64,000 bases of DNA from Anaerococcus jeddahensis. Its GTDB lineage: Bacteria > Bacillota > Clostridia > Tissierellales > Peptoniphilaceae. Below the pieces are notes generated by a model. It was not told where the DNA came from. It saw only the letters and a program-made list of their open reading frames with translations, and searched no databases. Numbering within the stretch: the first letter of the stretch is position 1; each line of letters starts with the position of its first letter. Shown here one piece after another: positions 9,777-20,034 of this stretch. Made by a program: the position numbers and the translations under genes. The stretch is from positions 930,001 to 994,000 of the forward strand of contig NZ_CWHU01000005.1 of the NCBI RefSeq assembly GCF_001182725.1. The letters run 5' to 3'.

Positions 9777-11099
9777 TTAAAATGTTACCTTAAAAACTAA
9801 GGCTAAAATTGATAGGCCAATGGCAATTGGTACATATACATATTTTCCAAGCATGTGCCATTTTTCTCCAACTTTTTTCTTTGCTCCCATATTAACTTCT
9901 TCCAATTGTTCTTCTTTTTTCCAAAAATAAAACCAAGTTATAGCGCCTATAGATGCTCCAATTGGAATTATATAAATTGAAACAAGATCCATCCATGGAC
10001 CCCACTTTCCAATTGATTCCATGTTCATGCCAACTAAAAATGTAATAAGACCAATAATTATCAAAGCGTGTATCCTTTTAATTTTTTTATATCTATGAAT
10101 TATTGATTCTACAATTACCTCAAACATATTTTGTAAAGAAGAAATACCAGCAAAAACAACTGCTACATAAAGAATGATTGCAAAAATCCTTCCACCTTTT
10201 ATATTTTGAAGAATTGTTGGCAAAACTTCAAATAAAAGTCCAGGACCACCAGCTTGAGATAGCCCAAAAACTAAAATTGATGGAACAATTACACAAGATG
10301 AAATTAAAGCAGCCAAAGTATCAAACAAAGCTGTAGATTTTGCTGCGGATAAAATATCTTCCTTTTTGTCAAGATATGATCCACAAACAATCATACCACT
10401 TCCTGTAACAGAAAGAGAAAAGAAAGCTTGACCCATAGCATTAACAATAGTATTTAATGATAATTTATCAAAATCAAATCTAAACATATATTTATAACCT
10501 TCAAGAGCATTTGGTAAGGTTAAAATAAAAATTGCAATAATTAAAAATAAAATAAAAAATGCTGGCATCATAACTTTATTGGATTTTTCAATTGTATCAG
10601 CTCCCTTTAAACAAGTCAAAAGTGTAGCCAAAATAATAATAAAATGATAAATAAGTACAGAATAATCCTTGTTAGCAAAAGATTCAAACCAATCTTTAGT
10701 ATTTACAACCATAAGCTCGCCTGTAATAGAATCAACCAAAGCTTTTAAAACATAAGAAACTATTACTGCATAACCAATAGCAATAAATAAAGATCCAATC
10801 AAAGGCAAAATTCCTATATTTTTACTAAAAAATGAATGACTTTTTTTATTATTTTTTGAATTTAAGGCATATTCATAAGAGCCCAAAGTTCCAGTTCCAG
10901 CTCTTCTACCTATTGCAAATTCACTTGATAAACCTACATAAGCAAAAAGAGCTACAAAAACTAAATAAAATAATAAGAAAAACATTCCACCATCTTGAAA
11001 TTTGTAAGGAAAGCCCCACACATTCGCCATGCCAACGGCACTACCAACAGCGGTCAGGATAAAACCCAACCTAGATGAAAATTTTTTTTCTTTGTCCAT
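9777..11099 (-). CDS. Sodium-dependent NSS-family transporter (first of pair)
   Basis: Paralog of the next gene and first of a two-gene operon. The 440-residue protein shows the NSS TM1 block GSAVGMANVWGFPYK, TM6 block GQAFFSLSVTGS, and 11-12 hydrophobic helices. Both proteins share the same C-terminal pattern (W-YLG/MLGKYVYVPIA). The pair may differ in substrate or may work as alternative importers; the sequence does not tell which amino acid is carried. A small hairpin-forming CACC/GGTG stretch lies in the leader at about 11123-11142, but I cannot assign it a function. Confidence 0.92.
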   Translation of the reverse strand: MDKEKKFSSRLGFILTAVGSAVGMANVWGFPYKFQDGGMFFLLFYLVFVALFAYVGLSSEFAIGRRAGTGTLGSYEYALNSKNNKKSHSFFSKNIGILPLIGSLFIAIGYAVIVSYVLKALVDSITGELMVVNTKDWFESFANKDYSVLIYHFIIILATLLTCLKGADTIEKSNKVMMPAFFILFLIIAIFILTLPNALEGYKYMFRFDFDKLSLNTIVNAMGQAFFSLSVTGSGMIVCGSYLDKKEDILSAAKSTALFDTLAALISSCVIVPSILVFGLSQAGGPGLLFEVLPTILQNIKGGRIFAIILYVAVVFAGISSLQNMFEVIVESIIHRYKKIKRIHALIIIGLITFLVGMNMESIGKWGPWMDLVSIYIIPIGASIGAITWFYFWKKEEQLEEVNMGAKKKVGEKWHMLGKYVYVPIAIGLSILALVFKVTF

Positions 11100-11220
11100 A
11101 TTTAACTCCTTTTTACTTTAGCACACCAAGGTGTTGGTGTCCTATTGAACTTGTTTCATTATATCATAAATCTAATATTTGTAAAACAAATTTTTAAAAA
11201 AAATTAAATATAAAAATATA

Positions 11221-11577
11221 TCATAATTTCATAAAAGTAAACCTTCCAATTGCAATCAATTTTTTCCTATCATCAAACACATCACAATCAATATTAATAA
11301 CTTTTCTACCAATTTTTTTTGCCATACATTTTGCATACAAAAATTCAGTATCCCTACCCGCTCTAAGAAAATTTACATAACCATCACTTGTAACAAATTC
11401 CCCATCAAAATATTCCGAAGCTTTTTTTCCACAAGCTGTATCGATCAAAGTCATTGTGACCCCACCGTGAATAATTTTATTAATATTTAAACAATATTCC
11501 TTAATAGGAATTTTTGTAATAAGATCTCCATCATCATTTTTCACATATTCCATTTCCAAATAGTCAACAAAATTCAT
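11221..11577 (-). CDS. Hotdog-fold thioesterase (PaaI-like)
   Basis: Small cytosolic acyl-CoA thioesterase-like protein of the PaaI/4HBT group. The 118-residue product has the family core HGGVTMTLIDTACG (His-Gly-Gly, then an acidic residue on the long helix) and a C-terminal strand ending in GRFTFM. Substrate is unknown. It is divergently transcribed from the lipid kinase gene with only about 80 bases between them, so that gap must hold both promoters. Confidence 0.82.
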   Translation of the reverse strand: MNFVDYLEMEYVKNDDGDLITKIPIKEYCLNINKIIHGGVTMTLIDTACGKKASEYFDGEFVTSDGYVNFLRAGRDTEFLYAKCMAKKIGRKVINIDCDVFDDRKKLIAIGRFTFMKL

Positions 11578-11660
11578 AAAAATCCTTTCTTTATAATCAG
11601 TTATAACAATTCACCAATAAATACTTTATTCATGATATAATAATTTACAAGGAAAAAATT

Positions 11661-12581
11661 ATGAGAAAAATGTTATTTATCTTATCGTCCAAGGCTGGAA
11701 AAACCGAATTCGATATTAGTAAAAAAGATATAGAAAAAATTTATAGTAAAAAAGATTTAGAAGAAAATATAGAAATAATAGAAACATCCTACCAAAACCA
11801 CGCAATAGATGCTGCAAAAAAATTTATTGAAAAATATAAAGATTTAAAAAAGACAATAATTGTAGGCGGCGGGGATGGATCCTTAAATGAAATATGTAAT
11901 GTGATTTACCAAAAAGATTTAGAAAATACAAGTCTTGGTCTGATTCCAATGGGAACAGGCAACGATTTTTCAAAAAACTTCTCTTACAAAAATTTTAAAG
12001 TTGAAAATTTATTAAATTTAAAGGAAAAAAAGATTGATTTAATAAGGGTAAATAATAAAGTTGGAATAAATGTCCTATCGCTTGGATTTGATACAGTAGT
12101 TTTAGAAAAAGCTTATGAATATTTGGATAAAAATCCAAATTTAGGTAAAAAAGCCTATATACTCGGAGTTTTTAAGGCAATGAAATATCTATCATACAAG
12201 AATTTGTCATTTGAAATTTTAGATAAAGATAATAAAAAAATAAAATTTAAAGATAAATTTTTGCTCACTGCTATTTGTAATGGTGGATATTACGGTTCAG
12301 GCTTTAATCCAGCCCCAAGTGCAAAAATAAATGATGGTATATTAAATTTAGTTTACGCAAAAAAATTACCAAGTCTATTGTTACCATCATTAATTATTAG
12401 GTACAAATTTGGTTTGTTAGAAAATTCAAAATATTTAGATGAAATCAAAGTTAGAAAAGGAAAAATAAAATCAAAAGAAAATATTTTAGCAAATATTGAT
12501 GGTGAAATTTTTAAAAGCAAGGAAATAAATTTTGAAATTTTAGAAAATTCTCTCACCCGGACTTATTTTGATATAAAATAA
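11661..12581 (+). CDS. Diacylglycerol/lipid kinase, YegS/BmrU family
   Basis: Cytosolic or membrane-associated kinase of the DagK catalytic family that phosphorylates diacylglycerol or a related lipid, feeding back into phosphatidic acid synthesis. The 306-residue protein has the nucleotide-binding GGGDGSLNEI near residue 70 and PMGTGNDFS near residue 105, plus the C-terminal NIDGEI block. It is the only plus-strand gene in the left 32 kb. A strong hairpin right after its stop is shared with the convergent surface-protein gene. Confidence 0.9.
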   Translation: MRKMLFILSSKAGKTEFDISKKDIEKIYSKKDLEENIEIIETSYQNHAIDAAKKFIEKYKDLKKTIIVGGGDGSLNEICNVIYQKDLENTSLGLIPMGTGNDFSKNFSYKNFKVENLLNLKEKKIDLIRVNNKVGINVLSLGFDTVVLEKAYEYLDKNPNLGKKAYILGVFKAMKYLSYKNLSFEILDKDNKKIKFKDKFLLTAICNGGYYGSGFNPAPSAKINDGILNLVYAKKLPSLLLPSLIIRYKFGLLENSKYLDEIKVRKGKIKSKENILANIDGEIFKSKEINFEILENSLTRTYFDIK

Positions 12582-12613
12582 AAAAATGTTAGATTTTTAG
12601 TCTAACATTTTTT
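12581..12613. terminator. Bidirectional terminator
   Basis: Arms AAAAAATGTTAGA / TCTAACATTTTTT with a 7-base loop. It is U-rich on both strands and lies between the convergent lipid kinase and surface-protein genes, so it can stop both. Confidence 0.85.
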
Positions 12614-12625
12614 TATTGTTTTTAT

Positions 12626-15600
12626 TTATTTTTTCTTTCTTTTATTTGAAAATCCTAAAGCTCCCAATGAAAGTCCTAGACTTGATAAAACTGTTGATAA
12701 ACTTGTTATTCCAGTTTTTGGGTTTTTGTTAGCATTTTCTTTATTAATTACTGGTTTTGTTTTCACTGATTTTCTTGATGGTTTTTTTGGATTCTTTGTA
12801 TCATCTTTACCTGAAGTTTCTGAATCTTTCGGATCGTCCTTGCCTGGTTTTTCTGGATCTTTTGGATCGTCTTCGCCTGGCTTTTCTGGATCTTTTGGAT
12901 CGTCTTCGCCTGGTTTTTCTGGATCTTTTGGATCGTCTTCGCCTGGTTTTTCTGGATCTTTTGGATCGTCTTCGCCTGGTTTTTCTGGATCTTTTGGATC
13001 GTCTTCGCCTGGTTTTTCTGGATCTTTTGGATCGTCTTCGCCTGGTTTTTCTTGATCTTTTGGATCTTCTTCACCTGGTTTTTCTGGATCTTTTGGATCG
13101 TCTTCGCCTGGTTTTTCTGGATCTTTTGGATCGTCTTCGCCTGGTTTTTCTGGGTCTTTTGGATTGTCTTCGCCTGGTTTTTCTGGATCTTTTGGATTGT
13201 CTTCGCCTGGTTTTTCTGGATCTTTTGGATCGTCTTTGCCTGGTTGTTTTGGATCTTCTGGATTTACAGGTGGGATTTCACATACGTTCTTTGTTCCGAT
13301 TTCTATAATCTTATCTTGTTTTTCAGTTATTGTCTTAGTATCCCTAGATACTTCCTTGCTGTTTTCTATCTTAACAGTTGTTTCAGTTTTACCTGGCTTA
13401 CCTTCTTGGATAACATTAGTCTTTCCAGCTTCAAGATTTGGATTTTCTCTAATGATGATGTCGTAAGCTTTATCACTTTCATAAGTGAATTCACCATCAG
13501 TCTTAGAACCATATTCTACAACCTTGTTCTTTGGCTCAGTTCTTTCTTCTTTTACGTCAAGCTTACCTGTTTCCTTGTTGAAGGTTGTTGTGTATTTAAC
13601 AGAACCCTTAGAACCTTCTTCGATGACTTTTTCTTCACCAGCTTTAAGTTCTGGATTATATCTGTATTCTGTATCGTGTCCAAGTTCAGTTTCTTTCACA
13701 ACTTGTTTTACACCGATTTTTACAACTCTGTCTTCTTTTTCTGTGATAGTCTTTGTAGTTTCTGTAGCTTCACCAACTGGTTTAGAATCTTTTATCTTTT
13801 GAGTAATTGTAACTTCTTCCTTACCTGGTTTACCTTCTTTTTCAATCTTTTGAGTTCCAGCTTCTAAAGTATCATCATAGATTACCTTAGTTTCGTAAGG
13901 AATTTCTCTTTCTATAGTCTTTGTAGTTTCGCCTTCAGAAGGTTTTCTACCGATTTTTATTAATCTTTCTTGAGGCTCTTTTGTTGTCTTAAATTCACCT
14001 TCTTGAGTATCAGTTACTTTACCATCTTTGATTACAAGAGTATTTGTTCTTTCTTGCTCTCCTGGAGATCCTTGAGTTACGACTTTTTCTTCACCTGGTT
14101 CTAATGAGTCATCGTATTCATATCTAGTTTCGAAAGGTATTTCTTTCTTTTCAACTACTTTATGAGTACCGTCATTAGTTCCTTCTCCAACTAAAATCAC
14201 TGCATTTTTGGCCTTCTTAGTTACTGTTGGCTCAGATGTTTCAGTTACTTTTGAATTAACGATAGTAAGAGTCTTTTCTTGTTCGCCCTTTTCACCCTTT
14301 AGTTCATTTCCTTCATCATCTGTGGCGTATTTCCATTCACCCTTCTTTAGGCTTGGGTCTTTTCTAACTTCTACATCAAACGGAATTTCTTCTGTAATAG
14401 TTTCAGTTCCGTTAGTCTTACCACCGATTCTTACTACTCTATTTGTAGGAGCGGTTGTTTCTTCTTTTGTTTCAACTTTTCCAGTTTCTTGGTTGTATGA
14501 AGTTGTTATTGTAACATTTCCATTTACGCCAGGAGTTTCTTCTTGAGTTTCTCCAGCTTCAAGATTTTCGTCATATTGATATTCTGTGTTGAATGGTTTT
14601 TCTACAACTTTTGTAACTGGTTTTGTACCGATCTTAACAATTTCCTTAACTGGTTCTTTTGTTGTTTCTTCTTTAGAATATTCTTTATCAGCTAATACTC
14701 CATTTGTATATTTTTGAGTAACAGTTTGCTCACTTTGTCCAGTTTGTCCTGTTTGACTAACTTCTTTTGTTCCAGCTTCCATTGTTTCATCATATTGAAT
14801 TTCTCTTTCAAACGGAAGGGTCTTTTCTATTGTGTGAGTAAATTCTCCGGTAAAATCTTTTGTACCAACAATAATTTTTTGTTTTGCTGGGGTTACAACA
14901 ACTTTTTCCTCTGTACTAACTTTACCAGTTTCTGGATCATATTTATTGACAATCTTTCTTTCAACCTTACCAGGAGTTAATTCTCCCTTATTTACAGTTC
15001 CTTTATATAAAGTATTATCTTCAACATATTCCACATCAACTTTTACATCATCGTTATAGTTTTCGTTGTTTGTCTCAACCTTTGTACCTACAACTATGAC
15101 TTCGTTAATAGGAGCTTTGTATTTGTCTGTTACTTCTCTTGTATTTAAGTCCCCGTCAAACTTACCATTTATAAGGTTTCTATAATACTCAGTTGTCTTA
15201 CTGCCTGCTTGTCCAGGAGTTTCTACACGAGTTGTTCCAGCTACCATAGTATCATCGTATTTTATTTCTACCTTATATGGTATTTCTTCTGTGATTTCCT
15301 TAGATATATGTTCTGTTACAGTCTTAGTACCTACTTTAACAATACGATTTTGTGGTTGTGTTTCACTTACAACTTCTTCCTTGACTTCACCTGGGACACC
15401 ATTTTCGAATTTTTGTGTGTACTTAGTTGTCTTAGATCCTCTTACACCTTTTTGAACTTCTTTAGTTTCTCCTACCGGCAAATTCGGATCTTCTTCAACT
15501 ATTGTTATATATTTTGTTTCTTCTGTCACTTCATGACTTGTTTCACCGGTGAATTTTTGGTCTCCAACTCTTATTATAGCCTTAATAGGTGTGGTTTCTT

Positions 15601-18346
15601 TAACTACTGGATCTCCTACAATTTTTGAATTTACAATATTATAAGTAGTAGTTTTGCTACCAGGTTTACCTTCTTGATCAACCACTTTTTCCCCTGGTTT
15701 TAATGTAGGGTCAAAGGTAACTTCATATTCGAAAGGAATACTTTCTTCGTGGACTATAGTATTTTCTGTCTTAGTGCCGATAAGCATTTTTTTGTTCTTA
15801 GCTTCTTTGGTTATAACTTTTCTTGTAGTTATTTCTCCAGTTTCTGGGTCTCTACTTGTAGTAATTGTTACTTCGCCATCTTCACCTTGTTCTTTTAACT
15901 GCATTGTGCCTTTTTCCAAAGAATCGCTAGTTTCATAATCAGTATCAGCTGGTATTGTTACAGTGGTTTTTGCTGGTTTTGTACCAATTCTAATTTCTGC
16001 ATCAACTTTTTCAGTTATTGTTTTAGTTTCAACAGCTTCCTTGTCTTTTACAAAATTACCGTTTTCGTCAATGATTCCTTTTTCACCGTTAATTACTACT
16101 TGTTTGAAAGTGGTTTCAGTTTCTCCAACTCGACCTTCAGTTTTTACAACCTTGCCTATTTCCAAAGTATCGTCGTAAATTACTTTTGTTTCAAAAGGTA
16201 TTTTGCTATTGAAAGTTTTTGTTACTTCTTGTTTATATTTAGGTCTAGCAATAAATTGCGCTTTTACAATTTCTTCTTTTGCTTCGCCAGTTTTTTCATC
16301 AATGTAATTAACTTTGACATCTACAAAGAGATTTTCTCCGCCCTTAATGTCGGCATCTTCAGGGACTACTGCTGTTACCGCACCGGTTTTAGGATCAACT
16401 TTAATATTTGTCCATTCGTTTCCTGCACTATCTTTGTATTTGCTGCCATCTTCCGGCATGACTAATTCATAAGATGTTGGTTGATTTTTCTTGGTTGCCG
16501 CCTCATCATTTGGTAGCTCTGGACTTTGAGTTAAAGTATCTCCCTTATAACCAATCTCTGCATGATATTCTGGGCGGTTATTATCAGATTCTTGTACGAC
16601 AAAGTGGAACCAGTGAACATCTGTTGAACCGTTGGTGTAGGTGTATTCTACAGGAATTGCAACAAAGTCTCCTGCCTTGGCAGATTTTGGTGGAGTAACA
16701 GTAAACCTTGAAATGTCATGAGGATTTACATCTACCTTCCACTTATCCTTTTCCGCTTTGCCTTCATTTGCCTTATTGATAAAATCTAAATTTATCTTGC
16801 CTGCAGCTTCTCCCTTTTTTTCTGCTTCATTCATTTCAGTGGCAGACTTATCTTCTTTTCTTGGGTTTTCAGGCTCAACTATTTTAACTTCAAATTCTTT
16901 ACCTGGTTTTACTGGTGATGATGTAATTTTAGAAGTATCTTCTTTATTGCCGTCTTCAAATCTTTGGTTATAGTAGCGAGTGTCATCAAGGTTTATCTTA
17001 AGCTTACCGATTAAGTTGTAGTGGTCGTAACGGTCGATACCTTGCTTGTCTATAGTTACATTTTCGCCCTTATGGTTGATGTCAGTAGTTCCTGCGCCTG
17101 TTTCTACATAGGTTCCTGTTTCACCAAATTCGTCTGGTGTTTCTGCTATAGTCTTAAATTCTTCAGCAGTTCTTGGACGAGCAAAAAATTTAACATCTAG
17201 GTTTTGAAGAGCTTTGTAGTCTGGACTATTAAAAATAGATTCTTTATCTACGACATATTTGCCATTTTCATCCTTCTTTAAAGCACCCTTAGGCATTTGG
17301 ATGTGGATATTGCCATCATCGCCGATATAGGCACTTGCTCCTGGAACAATCGCTCCTGTTATAGGATTATAGACTTGACCTACCAGTCTATCCTTAGCGT
17401 TTTCGTCAATATTGTCTACCTTAACCTTGGTGTCAATGTCTTGACCTTGGACAAAGACCTTTTCGTTGTATTCGCCGCTTAGCTTCATAAGCTCTAGCTT
17501 GTCATTTTCATTTGGCCATGGGTTGACCCTGTAGGTATATGCGAAACTTGAGCCTTCATAAAACTTAACTCTTGGATTGTCTTGAGTGTAATTATCCTTA
17601 AAACCAAAAGAAGTAGATTTATTCTCATGATTATTTATATGTTTAAGAGTTTCTTCACTCGATGCATATACGTTAGATTTATTTTTTTTGCCTGTTATAT
17701 CTACCTTATCTTCTGGCTTATAAGTTACGTCAGGAGAATTGGGAACAAGTTTATCTCCCACACCCATCATTGGTTTTTCACCAGTTTCTACAGGAACATT
17801 ACCAGAGTCACTCACACTAATGTCTGTATATGTTCTTTGACCGGTTTCCTTATCAATGGTAATTTGGTAACCATATTCAGTCTTACTTGGTGAAGTATTT
17901 GATGGGTTAAGGGTATCTAGTTTAAAACCATCTTTCCCCTTCTCTGCGTTGGCGTCAGTATTATAACCAGTTTGGTTAACACTGCCTGCTTCTAGGTCTG
18001 TTGTCTTATAGCGTTCGCTGTCATTATAATCTTTTATATTCTTTTCTTCTTCAGAATAGTTTGTCTCAGTAGATGCTTCAGCTCCTGCCTTTTGAGCATC
18101 TGGCGTTTTTTCTTCTGATAGTATAAGATTTTCATTTTCTTTTGTTTCAGAATCATTTTTTACTTCTGCAACATTTTTATCTTCACCATCACCGTTTTGA
18201 ACTGAAGATTTAGATTCTCTTGGTTGATTTTCACTTATATAGCTAGTCGTGTCAGTATTTATCTCATCGGCATGGGAAAGACTTGCGCCTCCCATTACAA
18301 ATGAAACAGATAAGGCTAAGGCTATAATATCCTTTTTTTTGTTCAT
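12626..18346 (-). CDS. LPXTG-type surface protein with tandem G5 domains
   Basis: Very large (1906 residues) wall-anchored protein. An N-terminal signal peptide (about residues 1-26) is followed by a Ser/Glu/Asn-rich linker to about residue 160. Next comes a putative ligand-binding region with two Rib/Ig-like blocks, then about a dozen G5-type modules each starting with a VGTK-like turn (IRIGTK, IRVGDQ, IVKVGTK, VIVVGTK, RLIKIGRK and others). A Pro/Asp/Lys-rich spacer of 11-residue repeats leads to the sorting signal NPKTG, a hydrophobic stretch and tail KRKKK. G5 proteins often bind N-acetylglucosamine or form adhesive fibrils (Aap/SasG, Streptococcus), so adhesion or biofilm formation is likely; the ligand is unknown. 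Confidence 0.9.
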   Translation of the reverse strand: MNKKKDIIALALSVSFVMGGASLSHADEINTDTTSYISENQPRESKSSVQNGDGEDKNVAEVKNDSETKENENLILSEEKTPDAQKAGAEASTETNYSEEEKNIKDYNDSERYKTTDLEAGSVNQTGYNTDANAEKGKDGFKLDTLNPSNTSPSKTEYGYQITIDKETGQRTYTDISVSDSGNVPVETGEKPMMGVGDKLVPNSPDVTYKPEDKVDITGKKNKSNVYASSEETLKHINNHENKSTSFGFKDNYTQDNPRVKFYEGSSFAYTYRVNPWPNENDKLELMKLSGEYNEKVFVQGQDIDTKVKVDNIDENAKDRLVGQVYNPITGAIVPGASAYIGDDGNIHIQMPKGALKKDENGKYVVDKESIFNSPDYKALQNLDVKFFARPRTAEEFKTIAETPDEFGETGTYVETGAGTTDINHKGENVTIDKQGIDRYDHYNLIGKLKINLDDTRYYNQRFEDGNKEDTSKITSSPVKPGKEFEVKIVEPENPRKEDKSATEMNEAEKKGEAAGKINLDFINKANEGKAEKDKWKVDVNPHDISRFTVTPPKSAKAGDFVAIPVEYTYTNGSTDVHWFHFVVQESDNNRPEYHAEIGYKGDTLTQSPELPNDEAATKKNQPTSYELVMPEDGSKYKDSAGNEWTNIKVDPKTGAVTAVVPEDADIKGGENLFVDVKVNYIDEKTGEAKEEIVKAQFIARPKYKQEVTKTFNSKIPFETKVIYDDTLEIGKVVKTEGRVGETETTFKQVVINGEKGIIDENGNFVKDKEAVETKTITEKVDAEIRIGTKPAKTTVTIPADTDYETSDSLEKGTMQLKEQGEDGEVTITTSRDPETGEITTRKVITKEAKNKKMLIGTKTENTIVHEESIPFEYEVTFDPTLKPGEKVVDQEGKPGSKTTTYNIVNSKIVGDPVVKETTPIKAIIRVGDQKFTGETSHEVTEETKYITIVEEDPNLPVGETKEVQKGVRGSKTTKYTQKFENGVPGEVKEEVVSETQPQNRIVKVGTKTVTEHISKEITEEIPYKVEIKYDDTMVAGTTRVETPGQAGSKTTEYYRNLINGKFDGDLNTREVTDKYKAPINEVIVVGTKVETNNENYNDDVKVDVEYVEDNTLYKGTVNKGELTPGKVERKIVNKYDPETGKVSTEEKVVVTPAKQKIIVGTKDFTGEFTHTIEKTLPFEREIQYDETMEAGTKEVSQTGQTGQSEQTVTQKYTNGVLADKEYSKEETTKEPVKEIVKIGTKPVTKVVEKPFNTEYQYDENLEAGETQEETPGVNGNVTITTSYNQETGKVETKEETTAPTNRVVRIGGKTNGTETITEEIPFDVEVRKDPSLKKGEWKYATDDEGNELKGEKGEQEKTLTIVNSKVTETSEPTVTKKAKNAVILVGEGTNDGTHKVVEKKEIPFETRYEYDDSLEPGEEKVVTQGSPGEQERTNTLVIKDGKVTDTQEGEFKTTKEPQERLIKIGRKPSEGETTKTIEREIPYETKVIYDDTLEAGTQKIEKEGKPGKEEVTITQKIKDSKPVGEATETTKTITEKEDRVVKIGVKQVVKETELGHDTEYRYNPELKAGEEKVIEEGSKGSVKYTTTFNKETGKLDVKEERTEPKNKVVEYGSKTDGEFTYESDKAYDIIIRENPNLEAGKTNVIQEGKPGKTETTVKIENSKEVSRDTKTITEKQDKIIEIGTKNVCEIPPVNPEDPKQPGKDDPKDPEKPGEDNPKDPEKPGEDNPKDPEKPGEDDPKDPEKPGEDDPKDPEKPGEEDPKDQEKPGEDDPKDPEKPGEDDPKDPEKPGEDDPKDPEKPGEDDPKDPEKPGEDDPKDPEKPGEDDPKDPEKPGKDDPKDSETSGKDDTKNPKKPSRKSVKTKPVINKENANKNPKTGITSLSTVLSSLGLSLGALGFSNKRKKK
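12793..13258 (-). repeat. 33-bp coding tandem repeat (wall-spanning spacer)
   Basis: About 14 copies of a 33-bp unit encoding PGEDDPKDPEK and variants (N for D, EE for ED, Q for P, and two degenerate end copies). Copies are nearly identical at the DNA level, including silent positions, which points to recent expansion by slippage or recombination. The encoded Pro-rich rod probably carries the adhesive domains through the peptidoglycan. Copy number should vary between strains. Confidence 0.92.
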
Positions 18347-18496
18347 TTATTCCTCCCTTTATTTTTAATTCTTTATGCACTTTACTATATTATACTATAA
18401 AAAAAACATTAAATCATGAGTATATTCATGCTTTTATTTAATAATATTCATTTTTTATTATTAATAATATATTAGAACCTTATATTTTTATGAAGT

Positions 18497-18535
18497 AAAA
18501 ATCCTCTTTAAATTTTTTTGTAAAGAGGGATTTTT
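18497..18535 (-). terminator. Intrinsic terminator after lysA remnant
   Basis: Arms AAAAATCCTCTTTA / TAAAGAGGGATTTTT around a T-rich loop, next to the stop of the lysA remnant. It is symmetrical enough to work on both strands. Confidence 0.7.
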
Positions 18536-18536
18536 C

Positions 18537-19836
18537 TCATTTTCTATATTTTAAATCTCTTTGTATCAAATCTTCTATACTCTGTCTTTTTACTGCACAA
18601 TAGTCTTTTCCGTCTTCAACAAAAACAACGGCTGGTTGGGATAATTTATTATAATTTGAACTCATGGAAAATGTATAGGCACCAGCATAAGGAACTAATA
18701 ATAAATCATCTCTATCTGCATTGGGAAGCTTTACTTTTTCTATCAAAATATCTCCAGACTCGCAAAGTTTTCCACCTACCCTATAGGTTTGATTTTTTTC
18801 ACAATCAAGTTTATTTGCAATAATGGCAGAATATTTTGCCCCATAAAGGCTTGGCCTGATATTATCTGTCATTCCTCCATCAACAAAAATTAAAGGATAA
18901 CCTCCAAAGTTTTTTTCTGTGACCCAATCCTATAAAGTATTGAGCCTGCTTTTGAAATCAAAGATCTTCCTGGTTCTATTTAAAGATTTTTGACCTCTAG
19001 TTTATTTTTTTCAAACAAATTTTCCATAAAAATAATCAAATCTTTGAGGAAATTTTCCAAATCAAGGCCTTAGTCATCGAAATTTTCTTTGCAGCCAAAT
19101 CCTCCTTCCAAATTTAGGTGAGAAAAGTTTACCATAAATTTTTCTTGGATATTTTTTGTAAAAGATGTCATGATTTTTGCTTCTTCCTTAAAAAAATCTA
19201 AATTTTTTACCTGACTTCCAATATGGGCATGAAAGCCTAAAAGATTGATGTTTTCATCTTCAATGATTTTTCCAACAATTTTTTCAGTATTCTCATCTCT
19301 AATATTTAAGCCGAATTTTGAATCGGAATTTGAGGTTTGGATAAATTTGTGGGTTTCGGTTTTTAAATCTGGATTAATTCTTATTAAACAATCGATTTTT
19401 TTGATTTTTTCTTGTAAAATTTCTTTTAATAAAAAATATTCATCTTCAGAATCTATAATTATTAGACTTATATTCTTGTCAATTGCATAAATCAATTCCT
19501 CTTTCGTCTTGTTATTTCCATGAAAGTGGATATTTTTTGATTTGACCCCAGCTTCTAATGCCACAAAATTTCTTCTTTTGACACGCAGTCAAAAGCAATT
19601 TCATATTCCTTTAAAAGTCCCAAAATATAAAGTTTTGAAAAGGCCTTGGTTGCATAAATTATTTCTGCTTCAAATTTTTTCGACTTAAAATTTTCTACAA
19701 AACATTTTGCCGTATCTTTTAAAAGTTTTTGATCATATATATAAAGTGGGATTTTGTATTTTTGAGCAAGTTTTTCTACACTCACTCCTCCTATTTCTAA
19801 TACTCCCTTATTATTTTTAAAGTTATTTTCTAACAT
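18537..19836 (-). pseudogene. lysA: Diaminopimelate decarboxylase, frameshifted and interrupted
   Basis: Remnant of the PLP enzyme that converts meso-diaminopimelate to lysine. Three pieces are visible in order: 19836-19555 (N-terminal barrel, IYATKAFSK with the PLP Lys region), 19564-19070 (FHGNNKT, GFHAHIGSQ, LNLEGGFG) and 18872-18537 (MTDNIRPSLYGAKY, VGGKLCESGD). The first two are joined by a frameshift near 19560. The second and third are separated by stops between about 18900 and 19070. Together they cover nearly the full family length, so this was an intact gene that decayed in place. Lysine would have to come from another route or be imported. Confidence 0.9.
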
Positions 19837-20034
19837 AAAGCCTCTTTTACTTTCATTAGTAAAATCATAAAGTAATCTCCCAAAAAGTCATGAACAAAAA
19901 GTCATGGTCATTTCGGAGGTTATGCCTTTTATAATTTACTAATCATAAACAAAACCTATTTAGTATATTCTTATTTTAAAGTTCTTATCAAAAATCCTTA
20001 ATGATATCAAATTTAGTCAATTATATGATTATTT

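Noticed and set aside
12793..13258. Regular 33-bp repeats that could suggest a CRISPR array
   Set aside because: Units are contiguous with no spacers, keep one reading frame and encode a Pro-rich wall spacer of the surface protein.
12726..13466. Long open frames on the opposite strand and in other frames across the surface-protein gene
   Set aside because: A repeat length divisible by three keeps every frame open; the products are low-complexity and lack ribosome sites.
19837..20034. Lysine riboswitch upstream of the lysA remnant
   Set aside because: None of the conserved L-box segments or a following terminator pair could be found.
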